A stretch of DNA of 34,925 nucleotides from Hespellia stercorisuis DSM 15480 (GTDB taxonomy: Bacteria; Bacillota; Clostridia; Lachnospirales; Lachnospiraceae), in the NCBI RefSeq assembly GCF_900142165.1, contig NZ_FQZY01000025.1, forward strand, positions 29,550 to 64,474. Reading direction: 5' to 3'. The translations under genes were made by a program, and so were the position numbers. Each line of letters opens with the position of its first letter. Within the stretch, counting starts at the first letter, position 1. The notes under the pieces are model-generated. The model searched no databases. It saw only the letters and a program-made list of their open reading frames with translations, and had not been told where the DNA came from. Below, piece by piece: positions 7,032 through 16,273 of the stretch.

Positions 7032-8702
7032 TTACAGTTCCATCACCACCGCCTGATAACCTTCCAAATGAATCGTTCCATCGCTGCTGATTGCTGCGTC
7101 GTCATAGTTATTAAGCAGGACTGACTTGACCGATGCCGGCAATTTAACGACTCTGCTTTCGTTCTGGTAGTTTCCGATCACGAGCAGTGTCTGGTTCTCA
7201 CCTTTGCGGTAATATGCCATAAGATTTTTTTCATCCTCCATATAAGGAACTAATTTACCATAGATGATGGTCTCCTTATACTCCGGATTTTTTCTGAGTG
7301 CAATCAGTTTCTGATAATAGGCAAATACAGAATCTGCTCTGCCTACCTGATCCTTTGCATTGATTTTTGTATAATTCGGGTTGACGCGCAGCCATGGTTT
7401 ACCCGAGGTAAATCCTGCATTGTCACTCTCATCCCATTGGAACGGTGTTCTCGCATTGTCTCTGCTGTAGTACGCGATGATATCGAGCGCTTCTCTCTCA
7501 GAGCATCCCGCGTCCAGTGCCACATGATATTGATCGATAGTAGCAATATCATCCACTTCATCAATATTGTTAAATCCGATATTTTCCATGCCAAGTTCCT
7601 GTCCCTGATAGATAAACGGAAGGCCCTTGAGCATCATGGACATGGTTGCAAGCATCTTCTTCGATGTGTCGGTGCAGTCACCTTCTGGAATGTAACGGCT
7701 CACGCCTCTTGGTTCGTCATGATTCTCGATGACATTTGAGATGAGACCCACATCATCGATTCTCTCCTGTGTCTCAAAGCAGCAGCGCTTATAATCATCC
7801 GGTGTGATGCGGGTGAAGTCATACCATCCTCTGTCGCTCTCGCCAAAGACAGTCTCGTTAAAATCAAACATTGTTGAAAAGCATCCGTCATCTCCGATAA
7901 AGTCAGGCAGTTCTTCTTTCTTTTCGTTAAATACTTCGCCTGCGGTAAATGCGTTGTGCGGTCTGAAGGTACGGTCTGCCATTTCATTTAAGAAGTCCAT
8001 AACACCGACCGCATCCTTGAGCATTACGGTACATGCTGCCGTGCCGTCATCACGATCTGCCGGATAATCTCTGAACGGAAGCACCTTTTTGATGTTAATG
8101 ATCGCATCGATCCGGAAGCCGGAAAGGCCTTTGTCCAACCACCAGTTGATCATTTTATAGATTTCTTCCCGGACTTCTTCATTTTCCCAGTTTAAATCAG
8201 GCTGTTTCTTGTGGAACATATGAAGGTAGTATTTATTCGTTCCCGGGATCGGCTCCCACACGCTGCCGCCGAAGTATGAACGCCAGTTGCACGGTACCTT
8301 TCCATCCTTACCTTCTTCAATATAAAAGTATTTTCCATACTTACCGTCTGGATCTTTCATTGCCTGTTTAAACCACTCATGCTCGTCTGAGCAATGATTG
8401 ACAACAAGATCCATCAAAACATGCAGATCTCTTTTTTTAGCCTCTGCCAGCAGTTCATCCATGTCTTCCATCGTTCCGAACATCGGATCAATGTTATAAT
8501 AATCTGAAATGTCATATCCCTGGTCTGCCATCGGCGAACAAAAGATCGGCGATAACCAGATAATGTCAACTCCCAGCTCCTTGAAATAATCTAATTTTTC
8601 TATAATACCACGCAGATCTCCGATTCCATCTCCGTTGGTATCACGAAAGCTCTTCGGATAAACCTGATATGCTACTTTTTCATGCCACCATTTTTTTTTC
8701 AT
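7032..8702 (-). CDS. GH13 subfamily 31 alpha-glucosidase (likely alpha-1,4-preferring)
   Basis: The 556-residue enzyme is a cytoplasmic GH13 exo-acting glucosidase. Nucleophile Asp199 is in GFRIDAI, acid/base Glu256 in TAGEVF, and Asp329 in ENHDEPR; a DTNGDGIGD metal loop lies at 21-29. Residue 200 is Ala, whereas oligo-1,6-glucosidases have Val there, so alpha-1,4 or mixed specificity is expected. This is an inference from known mutants. The start at 8702 has AAGGAG; an upstream frame to 8792 has no support. It is the last gene after the ABC transporter permeases (40 bases). Confidence 0.9.
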   Translation of the reverse strand: MKKKWWHEKVAYQVYPKSFRDTNGDGIGDLRGIIEKLDYFKELGVDIIWLSPIFCSPMADQGYDISDYYNIDPMFGTMEDMDELLAEAKKRDLHVLMDLVVNHCSDEHEWFKQAMKDPDGKYGKYFYIEEGKDGKVPCNWRSYFGGSVWEPIPGTNKYYLHMFHKKQPDLNWENEEVREEIYKMINWWLDKGLSGFRIDAIINIKKVLPFRDYPADRDDGTAACTVMLKDAVGVMDFLNEMADRTFRPHNAFTAGEVFNEKKEELPDFIGDDGCFSTMFDFNETVFGESDRGWYDFTRITPDDYKRCCFETQERIDDVGLISNVIENHDEPRGVSRYIPEGDCTDTSKKMLATMSMMLKGLPFIYQGQELGMENIGFNNIDEVDDIATIDQYHVALDAGCSEREALDIIAYYSRDNARTPFQWDESDNAGFTSGKPWLRVNPNYTKINAKDQVGRADSVFAYYQKLIALRKNPEYKETIIYGKLVPYMEDEKNLMAYYRKGENQTLLVIGNYQNESRVVKLPASVKSVLLNNYDDAAISSDGTIHLEGYQAVVMEL

Positions 8703-8742
8703 GTTAGTCTCCTTGTTTCTTTCTGTTTCTTTCTGTTTTTTG

Positions 8743-9600
8743 CTATTTAATGGCGCCCTCGACCATACCGTGGATGATCTGTTTCTGTGCAAACAAGAAC
8801 AGTACCACGATTGGAATCATCGCGAGAAATGCTGCTGAAAGTATCAGATCCCATTGCTTTACATAGGAACCCACAAAGCTTGAAACTGCTACCGGCAGCG
8901 TCTTGATCTTACCGTTCAATCCGAGCATCAGAGATGGCAGGAGGTAATCGTTCCATACCCACAATCCATTCAAAATCAGTACGGTAACCTGTACCGGTTT
9001 CAGCAGTGGGAAGATGATTCGAAAGAAGGTTCCCTCCGGTGTGCATCCATCGATCCACGCTGCCTCTTCGAGCTCATATGGTATATTTTTGATAAATCCA
9101 TGCAGGATAAATACTGACATGGAACCGCCAAATCCAAGATAAGCAAAGATGATTCCTTTATAGCTGCTGAGCATCTGAATGCCTGTAAATGTCGAGAAGC
9201 CTCTGAAGGTCGACAACAACGGCAGCATAACTACCTGGAACGGAATAACCATCGCGGATACAAATATCATGAAGATCACGTTGGACCATTTTGTCTTGTT
9301 TCGGGACAACACCCATGCTGCCATACTGGAAAAAACGATAAGCAGTACAAGGGATACCACTGTGATCAGCATCGAACTCGCAAAGGATGTCCAATAACTG
9401 AAGTTCTGGTTGTTAATTACATTGCTCATGTTCGTAAGCATCTGTCCCCAGTTTGTCGGGAGTGCGATCGGGCTGACCACAATGTCAGCGCTGCTCTTTG
9501 CAGAATTAATTAAAACCAGAAAGAACGGCATTAATACAATAATTGCGATGATACAGCCGACGATATCGGCGATCAGACGTCTTCTTTTCTGTGCTTTCAT
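8743..9600 (-). CDS. Carbohydrate ABC transporter permease (MalG/SugB type)
   Basis: The 285-residue protein has six membrane segments and the EAA loop EEAAWIDGCTPEGTFFRIIF, which docks onto the transporter ATPase. It belongs to the CUT1 family for oligosaccharides. Its ATG overlaps the TAA of the preceding permease (TAATG), so the two are translationally coupled. No ATPase gene is in the locus, so a shared MsmK/UgpC-type ATPase elsewhere is expected, as is usual for Firmicute CUT1 systems. Confidence 0.92.
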   Translation of the reverse strand: MKAQKRRRLIADIVGCIIAIIVLMPFFLVLINSAKSSADIVVSPIALPTNWGQMLTNMSNVINNQNFSYWTSFASSMLITVVSLVLLIVFSSMAAWVLSRNKTKWSNVIFMIFVSAMVIPFQVVMLPLLSTFRGFSTFTGIQMLSSYKGIIFAYLGFGGSMSVFILHGFIKNIPYELEEAAWIDGCTPEGTFFRIIFPLLKPVQVTVLILNGLWVWNDYLLPSLMLGLNGKIKTLPVAVSSFVGSYVKQWDLILSAAFLAMIPIVVLFLFAQKQIIHGMVEGAIK

Positions 9601-10664
9601 TACATTTCTACCTCCCTCTTCTTACTGATGGATACCTGCGTCAGAGATACGGCTGCCAGAATCACAAAGAACACCACTGCCTTGGTTTGTCCAAGTGCAT
9701 ATTGATTTTTACCGATTGCAGTGTTGTAGATATTCAAGGCTAAGAACTCCGTCGACTGAATAATCTTTTCCCCAAGTACTCTGGCCGGTGCACCGTTCGT
9801 AATTGCCAGGTTGAGGTCGAACTGCTTAAAGGAGTTGACCAGTGTCAGGAAAATACAGATTGTAAATGTATTGGCAATCATCGGAACCTTGATTTTAAGT
9901 AAGGTCGTCCATGAATTAGCTCCATCTACATTGGCCGCCTCGAGAACATCCTTCGGTACGCTGGTCAGACCGGTCAGGTAGATCATCATGATGTAGCCTG
10001 CATACTGCCATGTACTTACGATCAGGATTGCAACCATCGCAAGGTTGGGGTCTGTCAGCATGGAGTCAGAACCTGCGATCACGGTTGTAAATACTTTGTT
10101 GAAAATAAACTGCCACACATAACCAAGTACAATACCACCGATCAGGTTCGGCAGAAAATATGCTGCCTGATAGAAGCTTTTTCCCTTGACCTTTGACGTA
10201 CACAAAAGTGCAAGCGCAAATGCGGCAAAGTTAACGAGGATCATATTCACAACGGTAAAGATCACTGTGATCAATAATGAATATAAGTAATCTGCAGACT
10301 TGAACATTGTCACATAGTTGGCGATGCCGACAAATTTGTTAAAGTCAATTCCATTCCAGTCTGTCATAGAATAAAAAATACCAAATCCAAATGGAACAAG
10401 TACAGTCACCGCAAAAGAAAATAGCAGCGGGAATAAAAATAATATATTAATAATTTTTTTATGTTTTCGAGTCGGAAAAGTATACATGCCAACAATCACC
10501 AGAAGCGCCCCTATAATCAGCAGCATCCCGTTGATACTAAAGGATGTCTTCGCCGTCAGATTATATGACAGCTGCAGATTCGTCACGTCCAGATATAATG
10601 CCAACAGGATGGATACAATACCAAGTATCAGCAAACCTATGGCCATTGGTTTCTTTGTTTTCAT
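9600..10664 (-). CDS. Carbohydrate ABC transporter permease (MalF/UgpA type)
   Basis: The 354-residue permease has two extra N-terminal membrane segments before the six-helix core, as in MalF-like proteins. The EAA loop is DVLEAANVDGANSWTTLLKI. The start at 10664 follows GGGAG with good spacing; a longer frame to 10718 runs into the upstream hairpin region and is unlikely. It pairs with the MalG-type permease downstream and with the lipoprotein binding protein upstream. Confidence 0.92.
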   Translation of the reverse strand: MKTKKPMAIGLLILGIVSILLALYLDVTNLQLSYNLTAKTSFSINGMLLIIGALLVIVGMYTFPTRKHKKIINILFLFPLLFSFAVTVLVPFGFGIFYSMTDWNGIDFNKFVGIANYVTMFKSADYLYSLLITVIFTVVNMILVNFAAFALALLCTSKVKGKSFYQAAYFLPNLIGGIVLGYVWQFIFNKVFTTVIAGSDSMLTDPNLAMVAILIVSTWQYAGYIMMIYLTGLTSVPKDVLEAANVDGANSWTTLLKIKVPMIANTFTICIFLTLVNSFKQFDLNLAITNGAPARVLGEKIIQSTEFLALNIYNTAIGKNQYALGQTKAVVFFVILAAVSLTQVSISKKREVEM

Positions 10665-10728
10665 ATGGATTTCTCCCTTCAGAGCGTAATTCTTACGTTT
10701 CTTTCTTACCGCTTTCACATCACAGGAG

Positions 10729-10766
10729 CGTTCGTGCTGAAGGATAAATCTCCTTCAGCACGAGCG
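10729..10766 (-). promoter_or_regulatory. Intercistronic hairpin between binding protein and permeases
   Basis: TCGTGCTGAAGGA (10732-10744) and its exact complement (10751-10763) enclose a six-base loop; two or three more pairs extend the stem. There is no T-run after it. A hairpin at this spot is known in malE-malF to protect the binding-protein mRNA and lower permease expression; the same role is inferred here. Confidence 0.6.
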
Positions 10767-10792
10767 TGTCCTGGTATACTGTCTGGCAGTCT

Positions 10793-12103
10793 CTACTGTG
10801 CCTGCGCCGTGTAATCGTTGATTGCCGTCTCCAATGTAGATATGAAGCCTGCTTTGTCGATGTCTCCCTTTGCGTAGGACTCAAATACAACACCTGTTGC
10901 CTTCTGTGCAATACCTTCCGGCATGTTGGACCATTCCCATGAAGAAGTCTTACCGTCATCAACATAAGTTTTTAAGCTTCTGGCAAGCGGAGTTTCCGGT
11001 TCTACTGTACAGGTCGTATATGGTGAAATCATACCGCAGTCTGTAACGAGACACTTCTGTCCTTCCTCTGAAGTTGCAAGATCATCCAAAAATGCTTTTA
11101 CAGCATCTAAGTTTTTGCTGTCTTTGTATGCACACCACCATGATGGGCTGTCAGCAAGTATGCTGGTCATCTCTGATTTTGTGAATGCAAGTGGAGCGAT
11201 ACCACAGTCGAATGTAGCATCATAGTCCGGAAGTGAAGGATCGATCCAGTTTCCTTCTGTAATGAATGCTGATTTTCCCTGTGCAAATAATGCTAACTGA
11301 TCATCATATGTACCAGAGATCAATGTCTGCTTGTCTGAGTACTGGCATAAGAGTGAGAAGAAATCAGCGAACTCACCAAGTCTGTCCTCGTCATATTTTC
11401 CATTCATCATGTCATCGAAGACAGAAGTATCATCTCTCTCCAGACCGCCTGTCAGATAATATCCAAAGAGGTGGTTGCCTGTTGACCAGTACATCTGTCC
11501 TGATTCAGCTGCTACAGAGCAAACCGCTGTCAGTCCAAGCTCGTCCTTCTTTGCTTCAATCGTCTCAAATGCTGTTTTGTATGCGTCATAGCTTGTCAAT
11601 GATGCAGGATCCACACCTGCTTCTTTTAATACGTCAGCGTTATATGTGATACCGTATCCTTCTACTGCATATGGGAAACCTACCACTGTACCGCTCTCAT
11701 CTTTGTATGCGAAATCTGTCTGGCTTGCCCACTCGCAGTCACCAAGATCTGCCACGTAGTCGCCCCAGTTAGCAAAATCACCGTCTCCGCCGATTACGAA
11801 TAAGTCAGGCATGTTATCTGCTGCTTTGTATCCCTTCAGCGTTCCCTGAATATCTACACCGCCTCCAAGTGACTCGATGGAAACGGCCTGTCCTGTCCGC
11901 TCCTCGTAATCCTTTGCAAATGCTTTCAGCTGTTTATCGATCTCAATTTTTCCATTTACAATACGAATGGCATCGCCTGACGCCTTTGCATCTCCTGTGG
12001 AACCGGAACTATCTGACTTGTTGCTGCTGATACCACCGCATCCTACTAAAAGTGATGCTACCATTGCTGTTGCCAATAAAACTGATACGATCTTTTTCTT
12101 CAT
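10793..12103 (-). CDS. Extracellular sugar-binding lipoprotein of the ABC transporter
   Basis: The 436-residue protein begins MKKKIVSVLLATAMVASLLV and has a lipobox LVGC with the lipidated Cys at 22, followed by a Ser/Gly/Asp-rich linker. The body is an SBP family 1 fold (maltose-binding-protein class) that captures oligosaccharide outside the membrane. The start at 12103 has AAGGAGG; the frame further upstream to 12172 has none and would spoil the signal peptide. It is the first gene of an operon with the two permeases and GH13 enzyme and follows a strong promoter. Confidence 0.92.
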   Translation of the reverse strand: MKKKIVSVLLATAMVASLLVGCGGISSNKSDSSGSTGDAKASGDAIRIVNGKIEIDKQLKAFAKDYEERTGQAVSIESLGGGVDIQGTLKGYKAADNMPDLFVIGGDGDFANWGDYVADLGDCEWASQTDFAYKDESGTVVGFPYAVEGYGITYNADVLKEAGVDPASLTSYDAYKTAFETIEAKKDELGLTAVCSVAAESGQMYWSTGNHLFGYYLTGGLERDDTSVFDDMMNGKYDEDRLGEFADFFSLLCQYSDKQTLISGTYDDQLALFAQGKSAFITEGNWIDPSLPDYDATFDCGIAPLAFTKSEMTSILADSPSWWCAYKDSKNLDAVKAFLDDLATSEEGQKCLVTDCGMISPYTTCTVEPETPLARSLKTYVDDGKTSSWEWSNMPEGIAQKATGVVFESYAKGDIDKAGFISTLETAINDYTAQAQ

Positions 12104-12171
12104 ATTATCCTCCTTGATTCTAACCATATAACTCTTCGACCTTTTGCGCATAAGGTTTGTTCCTGTTTCCA

Positions 12172-12200
12172 ATAATATTACTGTTCCTTATATTTGTCAA
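12172..12200 (-). promoter_or_regulatory. Promoter of the ABC transporter operon
   Basis: Reading on the minus strand, TTGACA (12195-12200) and TATTAT (12172-12177) are exactly 17 bases apart, ahead of the binding-protein gene. The -35 box overlaps an operator-like repeat. Confidence 0.8.
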
Positions 12201-12217
12201 GTGCATTTTGTACACTT
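12199..12217. promoter_or_regulatory. Operator-like repeat overlapping the -35 box
   Basis: AAGTGCA and TACACTT half sites face each other across five bases. The half site matches that of the stronger palindrome at 12248-12270 with one change, so the same LacI-family protein may bind both and block RNA polymerase. Confidence 0.5.
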
Positions 12218-12247
12218 TAAACGATTATATTAATCACTTATGCGTCT

Positions 12248-12270
12248 AAGTGCACAAGCATTGTGCACTT
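12248..12270. promoter_or_regulatory. Perfect LacI-type operator
   Basis: AAGTGCACAA and TTGTGCACTT are perfect 10-bp arms around GCA. The site lies about 50 bases upstream of the -35 box of the transporter operon and next to the end of the lacI-type gene, the classic place for an auxiliary operator. Confidence 0.65.
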
Positions 12271-12317
12271 TCTCCATTGCCCCTTATGCGTGTAAATATG
12301 CATATTACACAAAACAA

Positions 12318-12356
12318 ATGCACACAACTCCGATTTTCCTCTTCGTTTGTGTGCAT
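12318..12356 (-). terminator. Terminator of the LacI-type regulator
   Basis: ATGCACACAA and its exact complement (12347-12356) enclose a 19-base loop just after the stop codon, with the T-rich TTGTTTTGTG following on the minus strand. The long loop makes it a moderate call. Confidence 0.45.
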
Positions 12357-12361
12357 GTTGT

Positions 12362-13384
12362 CTATTTTATAGTTTTTACACTGTCTCGTATCTTCAATTC
12401 GACTGGCAATATCACCTTTTTTTTCGCCGTGTCATGATTTTTGATTTGTTCGACCAGCAGTTCGACCGCCAGACGCCCTTTGAGTTCTGGATTTTGATGT
12501 ACGGTCGTAATCTGTGGTCTGACGAATTTTGAATAGATATTGTCATCAAACCCTGTAACCGATGCATCCTCGGGCACTTTCACCCCATGATCATGAAAAT
12601 AATTAATGACCCGCGCCGCATGAAAGTCTGCGGAACATTCAAACGCAGTATAAGTTTTCGTCAGATTCAAAATCCTTTTCAGGCCATTTTCGTTCTCGTC
12701 CTCAAGATTATTGAGAAAGAGGAAATCCTCGTCATGATAAGTAATTCCCGCCTCCTTCAAGGCTTTCCGGTATCCGTGAAAGCGCTCCCGCTCCACCGCT
12801 ACACAGGAGTCTGATACAAATGCGATTCTCCGATGTCCCTGATCAATCAGATATTTTGTCATCTCATAGGCGCCCTTTTCATCCTCGAGCCCTATATTAC
12901 AATAATTCATGATTTCCTCAAAGAAGTAACTATCGATAAATACCAGCGGCTTTTTACACTTATCCCGCACCTGGATGCAGTCATCATTCATCAGCCCCAG
13001 CACGATGAGTCCGTCTACATTCCATGTAGCTATATAGTTGAGCGTCTCCGTAATCTCATCTGAGATGTAAATCATCAGGAAATACCCTGCCTCCTTCACC
13101 GCTCGCTCGATGGCTCCCAAAAGCTCCGATGTAAACGCATCCTTAATAAGATTCTGCTCCGCAAAATGTCCTTTTCTGGATTTGATCGCAATGCCGATGA
13201 TCTTAGAGCGATTCCTTGCCAGGTTTCTGGCATTGATGTTCGGCACATATTCATACTCTTCCAGTACGTGCTGAACCCGATCGATCGTCTCCGGAGATAC
13301 TTCCTTCGTCTTTCCATGTATGACGTTCGATACCGTCGTCGTACTGATGTCAAGCATCGCAGCTATTTCTTTAATTGTAATCAT
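12362..13384 (-). CDS. LacI-family transcriptional regulator of the ABC operon
   Basis: The 340-residue protein starts with a LacI helix-turn-helix (MITIKEIAAMLDISTTTVSN) followed by the hinge helix YVPNINARNLARN. The rest is a periplasmic-binding-protein-like sugar sensor with FVSDSCVAVERERFHGYRKA and VTGFDDNIYSKF motifs. The ATG at 13384 is preferred over a GTG nine bases earlier because AGAGGTG is then well placed. It sits directly upstream of the transporter promoter, whose palindromes are its likely targets; the inducer is probably a small alpha-glucoside. Confidence 0.9.
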   Translation of the reverse strand: MITIKEIAAMLDISTTTVSNVIHGKTKEVSPETIDRVQHVLEEYEYVPNINARNLARNRSKIIGIAIKSRKGHFAEQNLIKDAFTSELLGAIERAVKEAGYFLMIYISDEITETLNYIATWNVDGLIVLGLMNDDCIQVRDKCKKPLVFIDSYFFEEIMNYCNIGLEDEKGAYEMTKYLIDQGHRRIAFVSDSCVAVERERFHGYRKALKEAGITYHDEDFLFLNNLEDENENGLKRILNLTKTYTAFECSADFHAARVINYFHDHGVKVPEDASVTGFDDNIYSKFVRPQITTVHQNPELKGRLAVELLVEQIKNHDTAKKKVILPVELKIRDSVKTIK

Positions 13385-13460
13385 CTGATTCACCTCTTAA
13401 AATTAAACTTCACCTTATATTTTACCATGATTATTCGGTTTTCTCCACCTATAAATGGCG

Positions 13461-13486
13461 TAAATCGCAAAAGTGAATCGCAAAAG
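13461..13486. repeat. Two 13-bp direct repeats before the LacI-type gene
   Basis: TAAATCGCAAAAG is followed directly by TGAATCGCAAAAG. They lie between the acetyltransferase stop and the regulator start, where a promoter or a regulator site would be expected. The role is unknown. Confidence 0.55.
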
Positions 13487-13494
13487 TCTCCCCT

Positions 13495-14124
13495 TTACGG
13501 AAGTTCAAAAAGCTCTTTCTTATAAAAATATTTCTTATCTTCCTCAGTGATGGTCTTGATTACTTTGGCCGGATTTCCGACTGCTACAGAATTGGCTGGA
13601 ATGTCTTTGACCACGACACTGCCTGCTCCGATCACTGCGTTGTCTCCAATGGTGACACCCGGACCCACGACCACACTTCCCCCCAGCCATACATTATTTC
13701 CAAGGGTAATCGGCTTGCCAAACTCGTAGCCTGAGTTTCTGCGCTCGTGATGAATCGGATGACTCGCTGTGTAAAGACTTACATGGGGAGCAAACATGCA
13801 GTTATCACCGATCTTGACCGGTGCCACGTCGAGGATGGTGCAGTCTGTATTCGCATAAAAGTTTTTCCCTACCGTTGTGTTTCTTCCGTAATCGAAAAAG
13901 ATCGGTGGCTCCATATATGGCCCCTCGGCGCTGTCATCTGAGAACAGCTCCTTTAAAATCTGCGCGCGCTTTTCATAGTCCGTCGGAAAGCAGGAATTGA
14001 ATTGATGTGCTAATATCCGAGCCTCCTCCCGCTCCTGCTCGAGGCCGCCCTGTACCGGATCGTAGAGCTGCCCGGCGAGCATCCTTTCTTTATTTGTGAG
14101 TGTCTTTTCTCCCATTTTTGTCAT
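13495..14124 (-). CDS. Maltose/galactoside O-acetyltransferase (LbH fold)
   Basis: The 209-residue protein has the N-terminal Mac helix region (NKERMLAGQLYDP) and then a left-handed beta-helix of hexapeptide repeats, for example IGDNAVIGAGSVVVKDIPAN. The catalytic His lies in TASHPIHHE. It transfers acetyl from acetyl-CoA to sugars, thought to detoxify non-metabolisable sugars that accumulate during uptake. Length and motifs match MAA/LacA-type enzymes. GAGGAG precedes the ATG at 14124. It follows the GH31 gene in the same direction. Confidence 0.88.
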   Translation of the reverse strand: MTKMGEKTLTNKERMLAGQLYDPVQGGLEQEREEARILAHQFNSCFPTDYEKRAQILKELFSDDSAEGPYMEPPIFFDYGRNTTVGKNFYANTDCTILDVAPVKIGDNCMFAPHVSLYTASHPIHHERRNSGYEFGKPITLGNNVWLGGSVVVGPGVTIGDNAVIGAGSVVVKDIPANSVAVGNPAKVIKTITEEDKKYFYKKELFELP

Positions 14125-14192
14125 TGTCTTTCTCCTCTCAAGTTCATAGCCGCCAGGGGCCGAATCTTCTTATCCCGTCAAATCGACTTTCT

Positions 14193-16253
14193 TTAATACA
14201 TCTCGACCGTCACTTCCAGATTTCTACTTCCTGTTACAGTACATGTTCCATTTTTACTGATTTTAACTGTAGTGATGTCCCGTTCCAGATCATAATCAGT
14301 CGAATATCCGTCATCGTCGTACAAATCATATGTTACATCCTGATCCTGGAATGTAATCAATTTTACCTTGCTGTCATCAAGCTCTGCGATGGATTCAGCT
14401 TTCGAACCGATTGGGAAAATATGATTTTTCCGCAAAAAGAAGATCATCTCATCCGTACCCGCTTTCACATAGTGATGTCCAGCCTCCATAATCTCTGTGT
14501 CATAATCGTCACAGCTTCTCATACGGATGAGCAGCATCTCCTCCGGCAGGTAGACATAACGACCTGTCGCATTTTGTGTGTAGATCGGTGCACTCATGAT
14601 GCTCTCGCCTACCATAAGCTGATCTTCCACCTCTTTCGCCTGCTCATCCTCTGTATAAATGAATGACATCGGCTGGAAATACATGGTATCAGTCAGCGCC
14701 GCCTTCATAAATTCACTGTAAATGTACGGTACCAGTGCATATCTGCATTCAATCAGCTTTTTAAATGTATCCAACTGCTCGAAACGGTATACTTCCTGAT
14801 CTCTGGTACCCATCGACGAATGATTCCTCATCAGTGGTGTGAAAATGGCCGCTTCTATCCAGCGCATCACCAGATCTTCAGTCGTATTGCCAGAAAAACC
14901 GCCGACATCGCATCCCGAATATAACAGCCCCATCATATTCAACGACGGCAGCATTTTGTAATTCATCAGAATATGCCCCCACCAGGACATATTGTCGCCC
15001 ATCCAGATTCCGCCATAACGGTGCATGCCCGTGTAAGATGAACGTGAAAACATCAATATTCTCTTATCAGGCTCAAATTCTTCAAAAGCCTCGCCTGCAG
15101 CTCTTGTCATATTATATCCAAACAGATTGTGGACACGGTCATGACGCACCATCTCTCCATTGATCTTGTGGTAGAACCGCTTATAATCATCACGATTATT
15201 TGCCAGCCCGTCCACCATGGATGTGAAAGTCGAAAATGCTTCGAGATCCAGATTCTTCCCTTTAAATTCTCCAATTGAGTCCAGCACTTCATTAAAATGC
15301 TCCTCTGAATAGAAGAGAGAAGGCTCATTCATGTCGTTCCAGAAACCGTCGATCCCCTGATCCAGCAAGAACTTGTATCCGTGACCGAACCATTTGCGCG
15401 CATCCGGATTCAGAACATCCGGGAAATGTACTCTGCCGGGCCACACGCCCGCCACAAAATCGGTGCCGTCCGCATTTTTACAGAAATACCCATGCTCCAC
15501 ACCTTCTTCGTAGACGGGATACCCCGCTTCTACCTTCACTCCGGCATCAATAATCGGGACAAGATGAATATGCTCTGCTTTCATCTCTTCGACAAATGCC
15601 TTAAAATCCGGGAAACGTTCCTCGTCAACGGTAAAGTCCTTGTATCGCTCCATGTAATCAATATCCATATAAACCGAATCCAATGGAATATGATTTTCAC
15701 GGTGCTGAGATACCACCTCTCTCACATCCTCCGCCGTCATATATCCCCAACGGCTCTGCTGGTATCCAAACGCCCATTTCGGGGGAATATAGCTGCGTCC
15801 GATCAGAGAACGGAACTGCATTACAATGTCAGTCGTGTTTTTTCCTTCTATAATATAAAGGTCGAAATTTGAATCCTCCGGATGAATGACCAACTCATTT
15901 CGGTTTGTATACCCGACATCAAAGCTGACAATCCCCGGATAATCCATAAACACACCAAACGTCTCTGTACCTGAAATCATAAAGAAATTATGCGACGCAT
16001 AGAGCGAGTTACTGGTCTCCAGATGATGAGGATCATCGAGGCATCGACTCTCATACAGCCATCCTCTCTTATTAATCCCACGCACATTCTCACCCAGACC
16101 ATAGACCAGATCTTCTGCATCCAGTCTATAGCGGAACTCCTGTGCCGTCTCGTCGTACTGTCCAAGAAAAGCTACCGCTCCCACAGTCTCATCCAATTCC
16201 AGAACAACCGCATCCGTCTGGATAACCGCCCCATATTTATATCTTTTTATCAT
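14193..16253 (-). CDS. GH31 alpha-glucosidase (isomaltose-preferring type)
   Basis: The 686-residue enzyme has the GH31 nucleophile in GFWNDMNEPSLF (Asp307) and acid/base Asp420 in GDNMSWW. No signal peptide is seen, so it acts in the cytoplasm. Trp169 lies in YQQSRWGY. Counting from the ATG at 16253, Trp169, Asp307 and the Asp at 73 fall on the same numbers I recall for the characterised Ruminococcus obeum enzyme Ro-alphaG1, where Trp169 favours alpha-1,6 linkages. A TTG 15 bases earlier overlaps the GGGAG ribosome site and is not the start. Confidence 0.92.
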   Translation of the reverse strand: MIKRYKYGAVIQTDAVVLELDETVGAVAFLGQYDETAQEFRYRLDAEDLVYGLGENVRGINKRGWLYESRCLDDPHHLETSNSLYASHNFFMISGTETFGVFMDYPGIVSFDVGYTNRNELVIHPEDSNFDLYIIEGKNTTDIVMQFRSLIGRSYIPPKWAFGYQQSRWGYMTAEDVREVVSQHRENHIPLDSVYMDIDYMERYKDFTVDEERFPDFKAFVEEMKAEHIHLVPIIDAGVKVEAGYPVYEEGVEHGYFCKNADGTDFVAGVWPGRVHFPDVLNPDARKWFGHGYKFLLDQGIDGFWNDMNEPSLFYSEEHFNEVLDSIGEFKGKNLDLEAFSTFTSMVDGLANNRDDYKRFYHKINGEMVRHDRVHNLFGYNMTRAAGEAFEEFEPDKRILMFSRSSYTGMHRYGGIWMGDNMSWWGHILMNYKMLPSLNMMGLLYSGCDVGGFSGNTTEDLVMRWIEAAIFTPLMRNHSSMGTRDQEVYRFEQLDTFKKLIECRYALVPYIYSEFMKAALTDTMYFQPMSFIYTEDEQAKEVEDQLMVGESIMSAPIYTQNATGRYVYLPEEMLLIRMRSCDDYDTEIMEAGHHYVKAGTDEMIFFLRKNHIFPIGSKAESIAELDDSKVKLITFQDQDVTYDLYDDDGYSTDYDLERDITTVKISKNGTCTVTGSRNLEVTVEMY

Positions 16254-16273
16254 AACATTTTCTCCCAACTTTT

